From contig OZ231127.1 in assembly GCA_965153355.1 (NCBI GenBank), forward strand, positions 45,322,001-45,386,000: 64,000 nucleotides of DNA, read 5' to 3'. The notes below the pieces were generated by a model that worked only from the letters and a program-made list of their open reading frames with translations, made no database searches and was not told the origin of the DNA. Shown in pieces: positions 43,125 to 54,712 of the stretch. Numbering within the stretch: position 1 is the stretch's first letter; every line of letters starts with the position of its first letter. Source of the stretch: Flaccisagitta enflata (lineage: Eukaryota; Chaetognatha; Sagittoidea; Aphragmophora). The translations under genes and the position numbers were made by a program.

Positions 43125-43330
43125 AAACAAGGCCGGATACACGGCTACCCTAGTCGCGAGCGGGTGGGCAGGAGCAGTGCTGGAGAAGGTCACTAGGGCA
43201 TCTGGGCAGGAGCAGTATGCCCAAAAAGCTAAAAAACGCCGAAAACGTATAAAGGGGACCGACCGACCAACCAACCGACCAACCGAACGATGGATCGACA
43301 TAGCGGTAGAGTCGCGTAGCACGCGACTAA
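43125..43330 (+). mobile_element. Hairpin-ended element, simple form
   Basis: The same outer element as 42161-43026 but without the inserted module: AACAAGGCCGGATACACGG, GGGTGGGCAGGAGCAGTG, AAAAACGCCGAAAACG, GACCGACCAACC, hairpin GTCGCGTAGCACGCGAC, TAAAAA. It works as the empty form of its neighbour 100 bases away. Confidence 0.7.
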
Positions 43331-43339
43331 AAATGAAAC

Positions 43340-44600
43340 AATTCGGCAAACAGTGAAGCTTTTTTTGTGGGGTCATCAAACCCAGACGAAAAAGCAATTA
43401 TAAATTGGCAATTGTTACAAAGGATTTTCATGCCAGACCTCTTCTTTTTGTTGGTGACCGGTGAATACTTGATAACGTTCACTCGACTGTCTAGGTGACT
43501 CACAGACTTAACGTTCTTTTATTACCGTCTCAAGATGAACTAAAATGAAAGGAAATATGATCATCTTATGCTTGACTCGAAGGGTTTTGTATCAAAGCCT
43601 TGATTGACTCATTGGTATCAATTTCTTTCTGCATCGATACGCGGGGGTTGCTGACGGTGTATTTTCAGTATTAGGGCAAACATCTCTGTCCAATTTACTC
43701 TTCTGTTCTTTACTAAAGGGTTAGGACGTTTGTAAAACTGTCATTAAGAAAAGAAAGCAAGTTGATAAATGATATCGAAGAATCATGATTGCTTTGGCAA
43801 GATGAATAAACGAGGGGCTGAAGCTTGGTTGATTAATCTCGCTGCAAATTACAAAACTGCGAAATCGGCGCTAACAAAATAATCGTTTACGATTGAACCA
43901 TAAAACTAAAAGGTAAAAATGTGATAAAGATAAAAAGTGATCTGGGATTTTTTCTTTGCCAGCCCTCCTACTAGTCCTAGGAGGGTCTCCCCGCCGTTTC
44001 TCCGTCATATATCCCTCGTTTTACGGCTCTCAAGCGGTGAATCTCCCCGGGGTGAATATCATCAGTGTCCATTCGATGCTTTATTGACGCGGCAGGAGGA
44101 CGAGAGGCAATTGGGTAGGAAAGGAGCGGGGAGGGGGTGGGTGGGTTCAAAAGAGGGGAGAGGGGGCTATGCTTCACTGTATATATATGGAAAATTAAAG
44201 TTGGGGAGGAAAGATTTGGAAGAAAAGAAGAGGGAAGAAGAGAAAAAAAGAGATGAGGCAAGAAACCTATGTTAAGCAGGATCCACGTTTGTGCAATGTA
44301 CCGAATGTGAGAGAAAGCACAGTGCCTCAGATCCCACCACACGAAAAATAAGTACCCATCACCCCCAAATCAGCCCATCATCACCACCCATTCACTTATA
44401 AATGAGGGCGATAAGGGGGGGGGGGGTTGATGGAGGATGCGGATACGCGAAAGTAAAGCCCCTCATTTCGTGGAAAATGAGTGAGGGGAAAAGCTGATGT
44501 AATGAATACTTACAATGAGTATGAGTGGGGGAGTGAGGTCGATGGATCTAGTAGAGTGGATGGCGAAAAAAAGAAAACCACAAACTGGATGATCTGTAGA
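43340..44600. other. No supported feature
   Basis: Mixed-composition DNA between repeat arrays with a poly-G run near 44417. Short open frames here lack coding signs. Confidence 0.3.
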
Positions 44601-44626
44601 GGTTATTGGAAGTTGAAAACGATGTA

Positions 44627-44628
<2 letters not shown>

Positions 44629-44673
<45 letters not shown>

Positions 44674-44683
44674 CGACGACCAT

Positions 44684-44715
<32 letters not shown>

Positions 44716-44757
44716 CGACGACGACGACGACGATGATGACGACGACGACGACGACGA
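44629..44757. repeat. GAC trinucleotide array, about 43 units
   Basis: GAC repeats with a few GAT and CAT interruptions. Confidence 0.95.
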
Positions 44758-45257
44758 GGTGAACCAGTCATGTCTGTCCACTTGATACTTTATGGAGATC
44801 GGATGGGCGTTTTTGGGCGTTCATAACTCAAGAAAAGGCGGTCACTCACAGTCAAAGAGGCGGAGTTGAATGAAAAAAAAGATCAATGTTGGTGGAGAGT
44901 GAGGGTGGTGAAGGAGGGGGGGTGGGAAAGCGAAAAAGGGTAAGAACAGTTTAGATGTAGCGAAGTACAGCGGGAGAAAAGTAGAGGATGTACAGTTACG
45001 ACCGATTATAATGGAACGAATAAAAGAAACCCGCCAATGATTGATAAGAATTATTGGTCTCTTGATGTCACTTTTTTATTTCTTATGTTGACTATAACAG
45101 TAATCCATCCACATCAAATAAATCATATAGATTCCTTGACATCCGCTGTTACGTGAGTCAACTATAATCATCAAGACTACATTTCGTTCAGTGCTAGCTT
45201 GATTTTACGAATTTTATTTGTTCAGTCAAACCATTCATCTCCAAGTCGTTCAGCATC

Positions 45258-46130
45258 ACCACCCCTGCCCCCCCCCCCCCACACGCACCACCACCACCCG
45301 AACGCACGCACCACCCTTGCCCGCCCGCATGCACCATCTGTGCCTGTACGCACTACCCCTTAACGCCCGCTGGCACCGACCCCGCCCGCCTGCATGCACC
45401 AGCCCTCACCGCCTGCACCAATCACCCCTGTCCACCAGTCCACTCGCGCACATGCACTGACCCTGCCCGCTTGCACGCACAACCCCTGCCAGCCTGCACG
45501 CACCACCCCTGCCAGCCTGCACGCACCACCCCTGCCTGCTCGTATGCACCACCTTTGCCTGCCCGCATGTACCACCCCTGCCCAAATGCAAGCACCACCC
45601 TTGCCCAAACGCAAGCACCACCCTTGCCCGCCCGCATGCACCACCCGTGCCTGTACGCACAACCCTTTACCGCCCGCCGGCACCGACCCGGCCCACCCAC
45701 ATGCAGTAGCCCTCTCCGCCTGCTCGCACCACCCCTGTCCACCCGCCAACCCGCATCAACCCCTGCCCGCTTGGATGCACAAACCCTGCCCACTCACTCG
45801 CACCACCCCTGCCAACCTGCTTGCACCACCCCTGCCAGCCTGCACGCACCACCCCTTCCCGCTCACACGCACCACCCTTGCTCACGCGCATGTACCACCC
45901 CTGCCCGAATGCATGCACCACCCGTCCCTGTACGCACTACCCCTTACCGCCCGCCGGCACCGACCCCGCCAGCCCGCATGCACCAGCCCTCATTGCCTGC
46001 ACGCATCAACCCACATAGACCCCTGCCCGCTCGCATGCACTGACCCTGCCCGCTCGCACGCACCACCCCTGCCTTCCTGCACGCACCACCCGTGCCCACC
46101 CGCCCGCACACATCGATAAGGTTCCCCCCC
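45258..46130. repeat. C-rich 23-bp minisatellite with higher-order structure
   Basis: Basic unit like GCACGCACCACCCCTGCCAG plus CCT, degenerate. A longer motif (TACGCACTACCCCTTAACGC, then GGCACCGACC) recurs near 45348, 45657 and 45936, so the array also has a period near 280-310. Open frames across it are by-products. Confidence 0.8.
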
Positions 46131-46404
46131 CCCCCCGCACGCATGCACGAACGCACGAATTGCCCGCCCAATCCTTGTCCGCCCACACTCACCGATTTCT
46201 GCTGAATATCCGGCCTTGTTTTCCGTGTGCGGCCGCCAACCAACGGGCAAAGGACTAGAGTCAGTGTCAGAGTCAGTGGAGTAATCCAAAAGACCACCAA
46301 AATATTTTTCCGGGCGAAAACAAGCCCTAAATCAAAATGAGCACTGATCGAGTTTTCAAAAACTGCCACCGTAATTCAAACCTAGATTGAAGGATATTGG
46401 ATTT

Positions 46405-46747
<343 letters not shown>

Positions 46748-47292
46748 ATCATCCGATGTCTTACCAGTAAATTCTCTTACCCACCTGTATCATAACATCT
46801 TTTTTTGCCGTTATTAGTCTCAAAGAAGATACGATGCATAGTTTATCCACCTGTTCCTTAAATTCTTTGTTCATCTTTTACTAGTCTCTTTGTGTATCTT
46901 TCATTTCCGCCCCTTTCTCTTCGAAGACATCCGATTCTTTCTTCTTATTCCATGATTTGTTTCAAATTTGCATTCAAAGAGATTTTTTTTCTTTTCACGT
47001 GACTCTTCCATTCGTATTGATTTGCATACATATTTTATGATTTATTCGAGAGGAAACAAGCGATTACAGATGCCTCAAATCTTTCTTTCTCATTTAGCTT
47101 AATTTTACTCTCTTTGGGTATAACGTCTGCGGTGTTCTTGTCACTTCCGTTAGTATCCGTCTTTGCATCTTATTCTGTAGCCTGTGTCTACCATTTCATT
47201 TGGTTTACATAAGCATACAAGAGCTAGCTACGTTTAATGGTGCCCCAGTACCCACACAGGCTTGTAGATGTTTGTATCCTTTGAACTGACAA

Positions 47293-47293
<1 letters not shown>

Positions 47294-47363
<70 letters not shown>
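47294..47363. repeat. CT microsatellite at a Wnt splice acceptor
   Basis: 70-bp CT run ending about 20 bases before the acceptor of the 47383 exon; it would serve as an extended polypyrimidine tract. Confidence 0.9.
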
Positions 47364-47368
<5 letters not shown>

Positions 47369-47382
47369 CTGCCATATTTCAG

Positions 47383-50300
47383 GTATTTGGGCCTTCAGAT
47401 TTCCAACTTGTACGAGATCAACGCCCCCGCAGCTTCGCTTTGTCGTCAACTCAAATACTTGAATCCCGTTCAGATGAAAATGTGCTCCTCTAGCAGGAAC
47501 GTCTTTCTCTCTATTGGCAGCGGTGGGTGACTTTCTCTTTAACTCAACCATTCATTCAATCCATCAATCAATCAATCAATCAATCAAAAATCGATCATTA
47601 AATCAATCAATCAATCGTTAATTCATTTAATCAATCTAAAAATCAATCATTCAATCAATCAAACAATCATTCATTTGTTTATCCATTCGTTCATTCAATT
47701 ATCCATTCATCCATCCATCCTACATAATTTCACTCAGGCATGCATTTCCTTCTACTGCTCTAAACAGGTGCTCGTTTGGCGATTCAAGAGTGCCAGCACC
47801 AATTCAGGAACCGAAGATGGAATTGCACGACTTTCAACCACACCAGTGTTTTTGGACGCATCGTAGCTCTCAGTAAGGATGAATGAGTGAAACAAAACAT
47901 AATTTGAGTGACTTAATAAGATTTTATTGATGCTGGAATAAAGGAATTAATCAGTCGCTCATGGGATGGATGGATGATCTGAACTGAGGAGATGCGTGTG
48001 TGGGCTAAAAAGACTGCTTGGTCGCCAAATGTAGTGAAGGCAAAGTATCTAAAGGAACCCCAAAAAGTATCTAGAAAGTATCTAGGATTTCTTCGCTAGT
48101 ATCTAGATTAGTATCTAGATAATGTTTTATTAAAGAAATCAATATGTATAATGATATTTGTCAAAAAAACACATTTGGGTTATGTAAATAGACTGATTAA
48201 TGTAATAGATGCTGCAACTCTTGAGCCCATAACCCTTTAAATCAACAATGCAAAGAGGATTTGAGAAAAGATTGCCATAGAAAACTTATGGAGTCAAGTT
48301 GGCTTGTAACAGCAGGGATTATCTTGCGCGTCATAGTTTTATAGCCATATGATTATTTTGCTCATAACCCCTTATCTCTTCATCTCCCAATGAAAAAGTA
48401 CAGGAAGTATTTTGGCCCCAGCACACCTTGATGTACAAAGCCAATCCCTACAGGTACCACTTGATTTGGTATAATTATTTTTTTTAGAAGTAAAAATAGA
48501 ACTAGAAAGATTAGAAAGAATAGAGATATTTTGTAATGGCTATTTTCATTGACAAGGCCTTATACACCCCCCCAGTTGCGGACAGCTGGGCTAAGGCAGT
48601 GTAGTAACAAGGCTACCCCAGTCGTGTGTGGGTGGGCAGGAGCAGTGAAAGAAAAGGTCACCGGAGCATATGCGCAGGAGGGGTTAGCTCAAAAAGCTCA
48701 AAAGCGCCAAAAAAATATACAAACAATACAGGGTGGAGTTGCATAGCACGCAACTAAAAAACTGCTCACATTTTAGAAAACTTTCCACCAAATAAACAGA
48801 TGGACAAACAGACAGACCAATATAGCAAGATCTAGAGTTGTGTGTCCGACACTAAGAACATTGTTTTTGATGCTATGAGACATCTGGGGCCTCTTTAGAA
48901 AACTATGAAGGCTATGAAGGCTCTGAAGGCTTCAGGAAAACTTTAAAGGCAAAATACTTCCTAGGACACAGTTATGCTATGTCATTCATGATTTAGTAAG
49001 AGCATCTTGAATTGATTCAAATACAATATTGGATGCTTGGCCGGTAAGCAGGGGCAAAGGCAATATGACCCTTAGAAAGGCTGGATACACGGCCATACCA
49101 GTTGCGGACGGGTGGGCAGGGGAGAAAATGCGCGTTTTCACACTTTTCGACTCATGCTCACGGACAGACCAACTGACAGACCAACAGATGGACCGACAGA
49201 CGGACAAAGGCTCTTATAGTTGCGTGTCTGCAATTAAAAAATTCTATGGCCAAATTTGCATCATCCAAAAAATCAAGCAACTGACTCACAAACATATGAA
49301 CATTTATATCAGGTCTTCATATGCTTAACCAAGATAAAAAAATCATTTTCTAAGCCCAGATTTAAGTCCATTACCTAAAAAAAGTAGTTGAGCATGTTTA
49401 AAGAAATATTTTAAAGCCACTATTTCAAGTATCCAGATTTGAGCTAAAGTATCTAAATTTTTCTCCCAAAAGTATCCAGATTAGTAGCCAGGATCCAGAT
49501 ACCCTTTCAGGTATCTAGGCACCCCTAAAAAGTATCCAGATCTGGATCCTAAGTATCTAGTTTGGTGACCAAGACAAAGAGAACGAAAGGAGCTATGAAT
49601 GAACAAGCCCGACCGGGCAACGATGCGTCCGGGCTGGTCTAGCGTGTATTGATCATGTGACATATGTATGGAGAGACAGATGGACGAACAGACCGGCGAA
49701 AAGACTCTCAAAACATTTATTTCAGTTTAGGATCTCACCGTGGCCAAAAACAGCCGAGAAACGCGGTTTTCGCACAGGCGTAACGGACCGACCGAGGGAC
49801 CGACCGACGGACCGACGGACCGACGGACCGACGGACCGACGGACCGACGGACGGACAGACCCTCTTACAATGATGCGTTCCTGACGGACGCATCTAAAAA
49901 ATGAATGAGTGAATAAATGCACGACGATGATAATGAATAAAAAAACAGTTCATTTATTGCTGATTGTCTTAACGACAGAGCATTATCGTGGAGGTGGGCA
50001 CTGGCTTCATGCTATGACCAAATTTAGTTAAAGAATATCTTTTTATCATCACTGATTACCACTTACACCATGACCCATCGTGCTTATCCAGGCTTAAACT
50101 TCTCTTCTCTACCCATCAATCATTTTATTCAGAATCCCGGGAATCTGCTTACATTTACGCGATCAACTCCGCCGGTGTCATGTACGCCGTGACGAGATCT
50201 TGTTCCGCCGGGGAAATACCCGATTGTGGATGCGACAATACCATCAGACATACCGGTGAGTGATGGCAAAAATAGACTCACGAGATATAGTTTGTAGAGA

Positions 50301-53300
50301 AACCAGATGACGCAACATTCGTATCACGATACGGTTGATACCTCTCCAGGACCTATGATATAGCGTTACTGAGTGCTTGAGTGGAGCACCATGATTGGAC
50401 TTGACTTAATAAAACGAACATATTATCATAGATTAGTCTTATAAACAAGGTCGGATACACGGCTACCTTAATCGCGTTCGGGCGGGCAGGGGCGGCGAAA
50501 AAAGCGAAGTGTGACCGACAGACCGAACGACGTGACAGATGGACAAAGCGGGTTGTAGAGTCGCGTGCACGCGACTAAAGAGTTACGATGATCGGGAAAA
50601 AAGTCGAATTCAGTCTCCGACTTTTTCACCCTCGATTTTAGGTGGATATACAATGGAGTTTGTAAGGCAACTCCACAAATGCGGATGTTAATTTTGGGCC
50701 ATAGGGTCAAATCAGGGTTTCATGAATTTCAGTCTTAGTTTTCTTTCACAACATCAAGAGTAGCATTTGAGAGCGGGTGCAATGTATGGAGGCACCAACA
50801 GACAGACGGACCAATATAGTGACCAACCATTGGAAAATAAAACTTCCTGAAAAGTTGCGAGATAGCATTTGAAAGCTAAATGGGGTTTTGCATAGAAACT
50901 TGATTTCAATCAAACACTAGATTCCTTTAGGCCATGCGACCTTACAGACGCAGCACCATTTCATTACGTTTTCTCTATGAAAAAGCTCTCAGAGATAAAT
51001 TTTACTCAAAGAATGAACTTTTAACCAAAAAACAACCAAATAACCTAAAGAGACATCCGCAATAATGGAGTTTTGCTCAAACTTTATTCTATTTCCATAT
51101 AAAAGCTAAATTGAGAAGCATGTTTTGACATATTCGAAAAAACACACAATTTTTATTTTCTTATGAGGAAGTTGGGAATCTCCTTCAAGCCAATGAGCCC
51201 TCAAACAAAATCAATAGGGTAAGTAAATTTGATAATTCTCTTTCATTTGGCGCCAAGCAGAATGCTCTACGACAAATATTCTTTGCGTTATGATTTTTTA
51301 AAGATTTATTTACGAAAAATTCAAATAGAATTTTTTTTGAATTTTTATGATTTTATGTAGGATCAATAAAGGAGTGCACCTGTATTTGTTTGAGCATACA
51401 AATACAATAAAACATGTTTATGAGCACAGCAGTTCATCTGTGAGGGCGTTTTTGAGCATTTTAGCTCATTCAGCTCACTTAGCTCAGTCTTTTCTTTCTG
51501 ATTTCAAATGTGATAAATGAATAAATATTTTCATACATGTTTTAGCAAGCAAACACAAGAAAGCATGTCAGTGAGCAGAGCTGCTTTTCTGTGAGGTTGT
51601 TTTTAAGTATTCTAGCTCATTTAGCTTATTTAGCTTGCTCTTTTTCTCTGATTTTGAATATGATAAATAAATCAATGTTTTGATTTCAGCATGTAAATAC
51701 AAGAAAGCATGTTAGTGAAAGATGGTTGTCTGGTTGAGCTAATTGTGTTATTTTAGCTCATCTAGCTGATTTGGTTCAGTCCTATTTTTCTCTGAAGACA
51801 AAAACTTGGTGAAAAGGGACCAATGCTTACGACTTTTTTCCTCACGGCGACCGTCGCCATTACTGGTACCATGATACTATGATAGCCGATTCTATGTGAA
51901 TATTCTATCATTCAATATTCTATCACCAACATCTCTTCTCCTCCTCCACCTGCTATTGCCTCCTGAACTTCCTCTTCCTCTTCCTCTTCCATCCTCAGAG
52001 ACGAAAGGTGAATTTGAGTGGGGCGGATGCTCCGACGACATTTCCTACGGAGTCCGATTCGCCCAAGAGTTCGTCGACTCCAAAGAGCGACTTACAACCG
52101 ACGTCGGCGCAAACTCACTCATGAATCTGCACAACAACTACGCCGGAAGAGCGGTTAGTTCATCGATCAAACAATCAATCAAAATATCACACAGATATTT
52201 ACTGAGACTAGTGAAAGCATCAACAGATTATCAATCAATCAATCAATCATCTTGAACTGAATTTGTGTAAGTACTGCATTTCTGATACGTTTTTTTTTAA
52301 ACAAAACAGAACAAAACAAATAAAAACAAAACAAAACAAAACAAAACAAAACAAAACAAAACAAAACAAAACAAAACAAAACAAAACAAAACAAAACAAA
52401 ACAAAACCATTAAATGATGACTCGACCCAGATCATTGTTTCTTATCCTATTTGGAAACATAAAAACTTCTAGTATTCTAAATCAAATATTTTTCGACCTT
52501 TTGACCCTGAAGCATCTCAGTCTTCCTGTATACAGCTAGATTAGGCCATATTTTTTCAGGTTGTACGGTTTTTCTTTCCATTTTTTACATTGAAATGGGA
52601 ACAAAGAAAATGTTCCAGCACCAATTCGCGCAAATATTTGAACTTTTTTCAAAGTGAGGGAGTCTTAATGATAAATGACTGATGAGATTTGAGCCGCGTT
52701 TACAACTAGTTAGAGTGGGGTAAAACGGTTCACCAGGGGTTAAATGGTCATGGGTCACCCACTTATTTCGAAGAATCTAAGGAGAATGTTGGTGATAATG
52801 ACGATTAGAAGTAATTGTGTCTCTAGTTTTTGATGAAAACAGAACATTTGCTGAATAAAGTGGGTGACCCATTTTACCCCATCATCTTTTTTCACATTCT
52901 TAGTACTGTCTTTGCCCGAAATTGACGACAGTCTTTCTCTTACGCCAACTTGATCCAGATGCTGGAGTCGTCGTTGAAGTTGATGTGCAAATGTCACGGG
53001 GTCAGCGGAAGTTGCAGCGTCAAAATTTGCTGGCGTATGATGGCCGCCTTTGGAGAGACCGGACAGAAACTCAAAGATCGATACGATGGCGCCACCAGAG
53101 TCAAGTTCAGGTGAGAACAAAATGGACAAATTACGCCCCCACGTCGATCTTTTGGCGAGAGAAGATTCATAACAAAAAGATAACAGTTGCGGTCCATATT
53201 GTCCATCTCATGTGTAAATACCGCGTGTTACCCGCAACATTTTCATTCTCTGTTGTCCGAATTTCATTTTCATCGCATGTTGTCCGCGCGGAGCTATTGT

Positions 53301-53580
53301 GTCGATCTCACGTGACCGGTGACCCATCCCCTTTCAAGCTCTTGTTTACCACGATTCATTGTGCAGTGCAAATTGCCCATTATTCATCTTCATTCCTCAT
53401 TGCTCTACCATACAGTCAACGACGACGAGCTTTGCGACCCAAGTACAAATTCCACAAAAAGCCGACGAAGGACGATTTGGTTTATCTCAACAAGTCTCCC
53501 AGTTTTTGCGAGAAAAATCACCGACTGGGAATTTTGGGAACGAAAGGCCGGATGTGCAGGTTAGTGGTTACCTTATCAAT

Positions 53581-53611
<31 letters not shown>

Positions 53612-53981
53612 CCAATCCATAAATAAACGATAAAACCAAAGTTGCAATTACCAAATAATTCAGTCGTTGATTTACTTATGCAAAATTACCGTTTCGGCAA
53701 AAAAAAAAAAGAAAAAAAAAGGGAGGGGGGGGGGGGGGAAGCGGCTAATGAATACCTTGGCAAAGTTTAAGAAAGTTAATCACGACGCTGAAATTATCTT
53801 TCCTCTGCGTTTCAACAGCAAAGATCCTCTGCTTCAAGACTCGTGCGATTTGCTGTGCTGCGGTCGAGGATATTCAACGTTGCTGCAGCAAGTCAAGGAA
53901 GACTGCGAATGCAAATTTATTTGGTGCTGCAACGTCGAGTGCAAAACCTGCGTCAGAACCATTGAAAGAAGATTCTGCAAC

Positions 53982-53984
<3 letters not shown>
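47383..53984 (+). CDS. Wnt-family secreted signalling protein (5' exon missing)
   Basis: Seven plus-strand exons: 47383-47522, 47768-47872, 50133-50255, 51999-52153, 52959-53110, 53416-53559, 53819-53984 (TGA at 53982-53984). All borders are AG/GT and phases agree (about 328 codons). Wnts are lipid-modified ligands for Frizzled receptors. Landmarks in order are [102 protein letters not shown] (with the palmitoylated Ser of the family) and [12 protein letters not shown]. The Cys-rich end is [15 protein letters not shown] and RRFCN. Possible N-glycosylation sites are NCT and NHT. The exon with the signal peptide and first residues, which must end in phase 2, was not found upstream. The C-terminal half recalls Wnt16 and Wnt5 and the N-terminal half Wnt4/7, so the subfamily is left open. 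A GA microsatellite starts three bases after the stop. Confidence 0.93.
47560..47700. repeat. AATC/ATTC tetranucleotide repeats in Wnt intron 1
   Basis: Imperfect ATCA and ATTC units. Confidence 0.8.
48553..48758 (+). mobile_element. Hairpin-ended element, GTTGCG end variant
   Basis: GACAAGGCCTTATACACC, a second partial start GTAACAAGGCTACCCCAGTC, GGGTGGGCAGGAGCAGTG, then GGAGTTGCATAGCACGCAAC and TAAAAAAC. The GACC run is lost. In the second Wnt intron of this model. Confidence 0.55.
49075..49238 (+). mobile_element. Hairpin-ended element, GTTGCGG subfamily
   Basis: GGCTGGATACACGGCCATAC, CAGTTGCGGACGGGTGGGCA, CACACTTTTCGACTCATGC, GACAGACC run, CTCTTATAGTTGCGTGTCTG and TTAAAAAA. In the second Wnt intron of this model. 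Confidence 0.55.
49606..49897 (+). mobile_element. Hairpin-ended element, GATGCGT subfamily
   Basis: Starts GCCCGACCGGGCAACGATGC, has CAGCCGAGAAACGCGG and a GACCGACG microsatellite (49790-49855), then CCTCTTACAATGATGCGTTC and GACGGACGCATCTAAAAAAT. In the second Wnt intron of this model. Confidence 0.6.
50441..50577 (+). mobile_element. Hairpin-ended element, shortest complete copy
   Basis: About 137 bp: AACAAGGTCGGATACACGG, CGGGCGGGCAGGGGCGGCG, GACCGACAGACCGAAC, AGCGGGTTGTAGAG, and the perfect hairpin GTCGCGTGCACGCGAC followed by TAAAG. In the third Wnt intron of this model. Confidence 0.65.
50590..51875 (+). mobile_element. Second non-autonomous family with about 150-bp tandem core (pearl-like)
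   Basis: Opens ATGATCGGGAAAAAAGTCG, then three head-to-tail units of about 150 bp starting near 51392, 51544 and 51688 (each has GAGCATRNAAATAC, ATTTTAGCTCATT and TCTGATTT). It ends CTTACGACTTTTTTCCTCAC, then the palindrome GGCGACCGTCGCC and ATTACTGGTACC. Tandem cores of about 160 bp are a hallmark of the pearl family in bivalves. In Wnt intron 3. Confidence 0.5.
52297..52407. repeat. AAAAC pentanucleotide array
   Basis: About 20 AAAAC units in Wnt intron 4. Confidence 0.95.
52717..52880. repeat. Inverted repeat in Wnt intron 5
   Basis: GGGGTAAAAC...GGGTCACCCACTT at the left pairs with AAGTGGGTGACCC...TTTTACCCC at the right (about 164 bp). It looks like a small MITE but I see no convincing target duplication. 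Confidence 0.55.

Positions 53985-53987
<3 letters not shown>

Positions 53988-54054
<67 letters not shown>
53988..54054. repeat. GA microsatellite just after the Wnt stop
   Basis: Starts three bases after TGA, so it would be in the 3' untranslated region. Confidence 0.95.
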
Positions 54055-54058
<4 letters not shown>

Positions 54059-54223
54059 GCAGATCAATCTTATTATTCCTCCCCATGAGAGGCGATCCCG
54101 ACCCCAGCTGTTTTAATGTCTGATTCCTTGTGACTTTCTGAACAAAAAGACGCATTTATTCCAAAAATGAATTTTCTTGTTTGTTTTTTTTTTCAATTTT
54201 TTAGGACCCAGCCTTGTCCCCTT

Positions 54224-54277
54224 TTTAGTCGCTGCCGAAGCGACTCTATAAGAGGGTGTGTCCCTTGGTAGGTAGGT

Positions 54278-54308
<31 letters not shown>

Positions 54309-54485
54309 GAACGCGAAAATTTTGATGACGCGAAATCGACTGAAAAACGGATTTCAGACCATCACAGCTCCTGCCTGGCGTCAATACAGCCCCCGCCCAC
54401 TCATCTACTGCCCCTGCCCACTCGCATCACTGCCCCTGCCCACCAGCAGCGACTACGGATTGGCCGTGTATCCGGCCTTGTTTTC
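54224..54485 (-). mobile_element. Hairpin-ended element, reversed
   Basis: TTTTTAGTCGCTGCCGAAGC, GACTCTATAAGAGGG, a GTCT run (54270-54304), three CTGCCCCTGCCCACTCGCAT-like units, and CCGTGTATCCGGCCTTGTTT at the far end. Confidence 0.6.
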
Positions 54486-54712
54486 ATACTTATTACCTTT
54501 TTTTTATATACAAAAGACAGAATCCACCAGAGCACGACGCAAACAATTATGAATTCACATAAATGCGACTTTTTTTCGTTGCATATTTGTATGGTAAATA
54601 TGATGATTCTACACACGCAATAATCAGTCTCCTCCATTTTTTTGGCATTTTTGTTTCTTACAACGATTTCCTGAATTTGTCGGCCTTGGTTCGCGCGCGC
54701 GCTCCCCCTTTT

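Noticed and set aside
45218-46119. 241-codon frame rich in His, Pro and Thr
   Set aside because: By-product of the C-rich 23-bp minisatellite.
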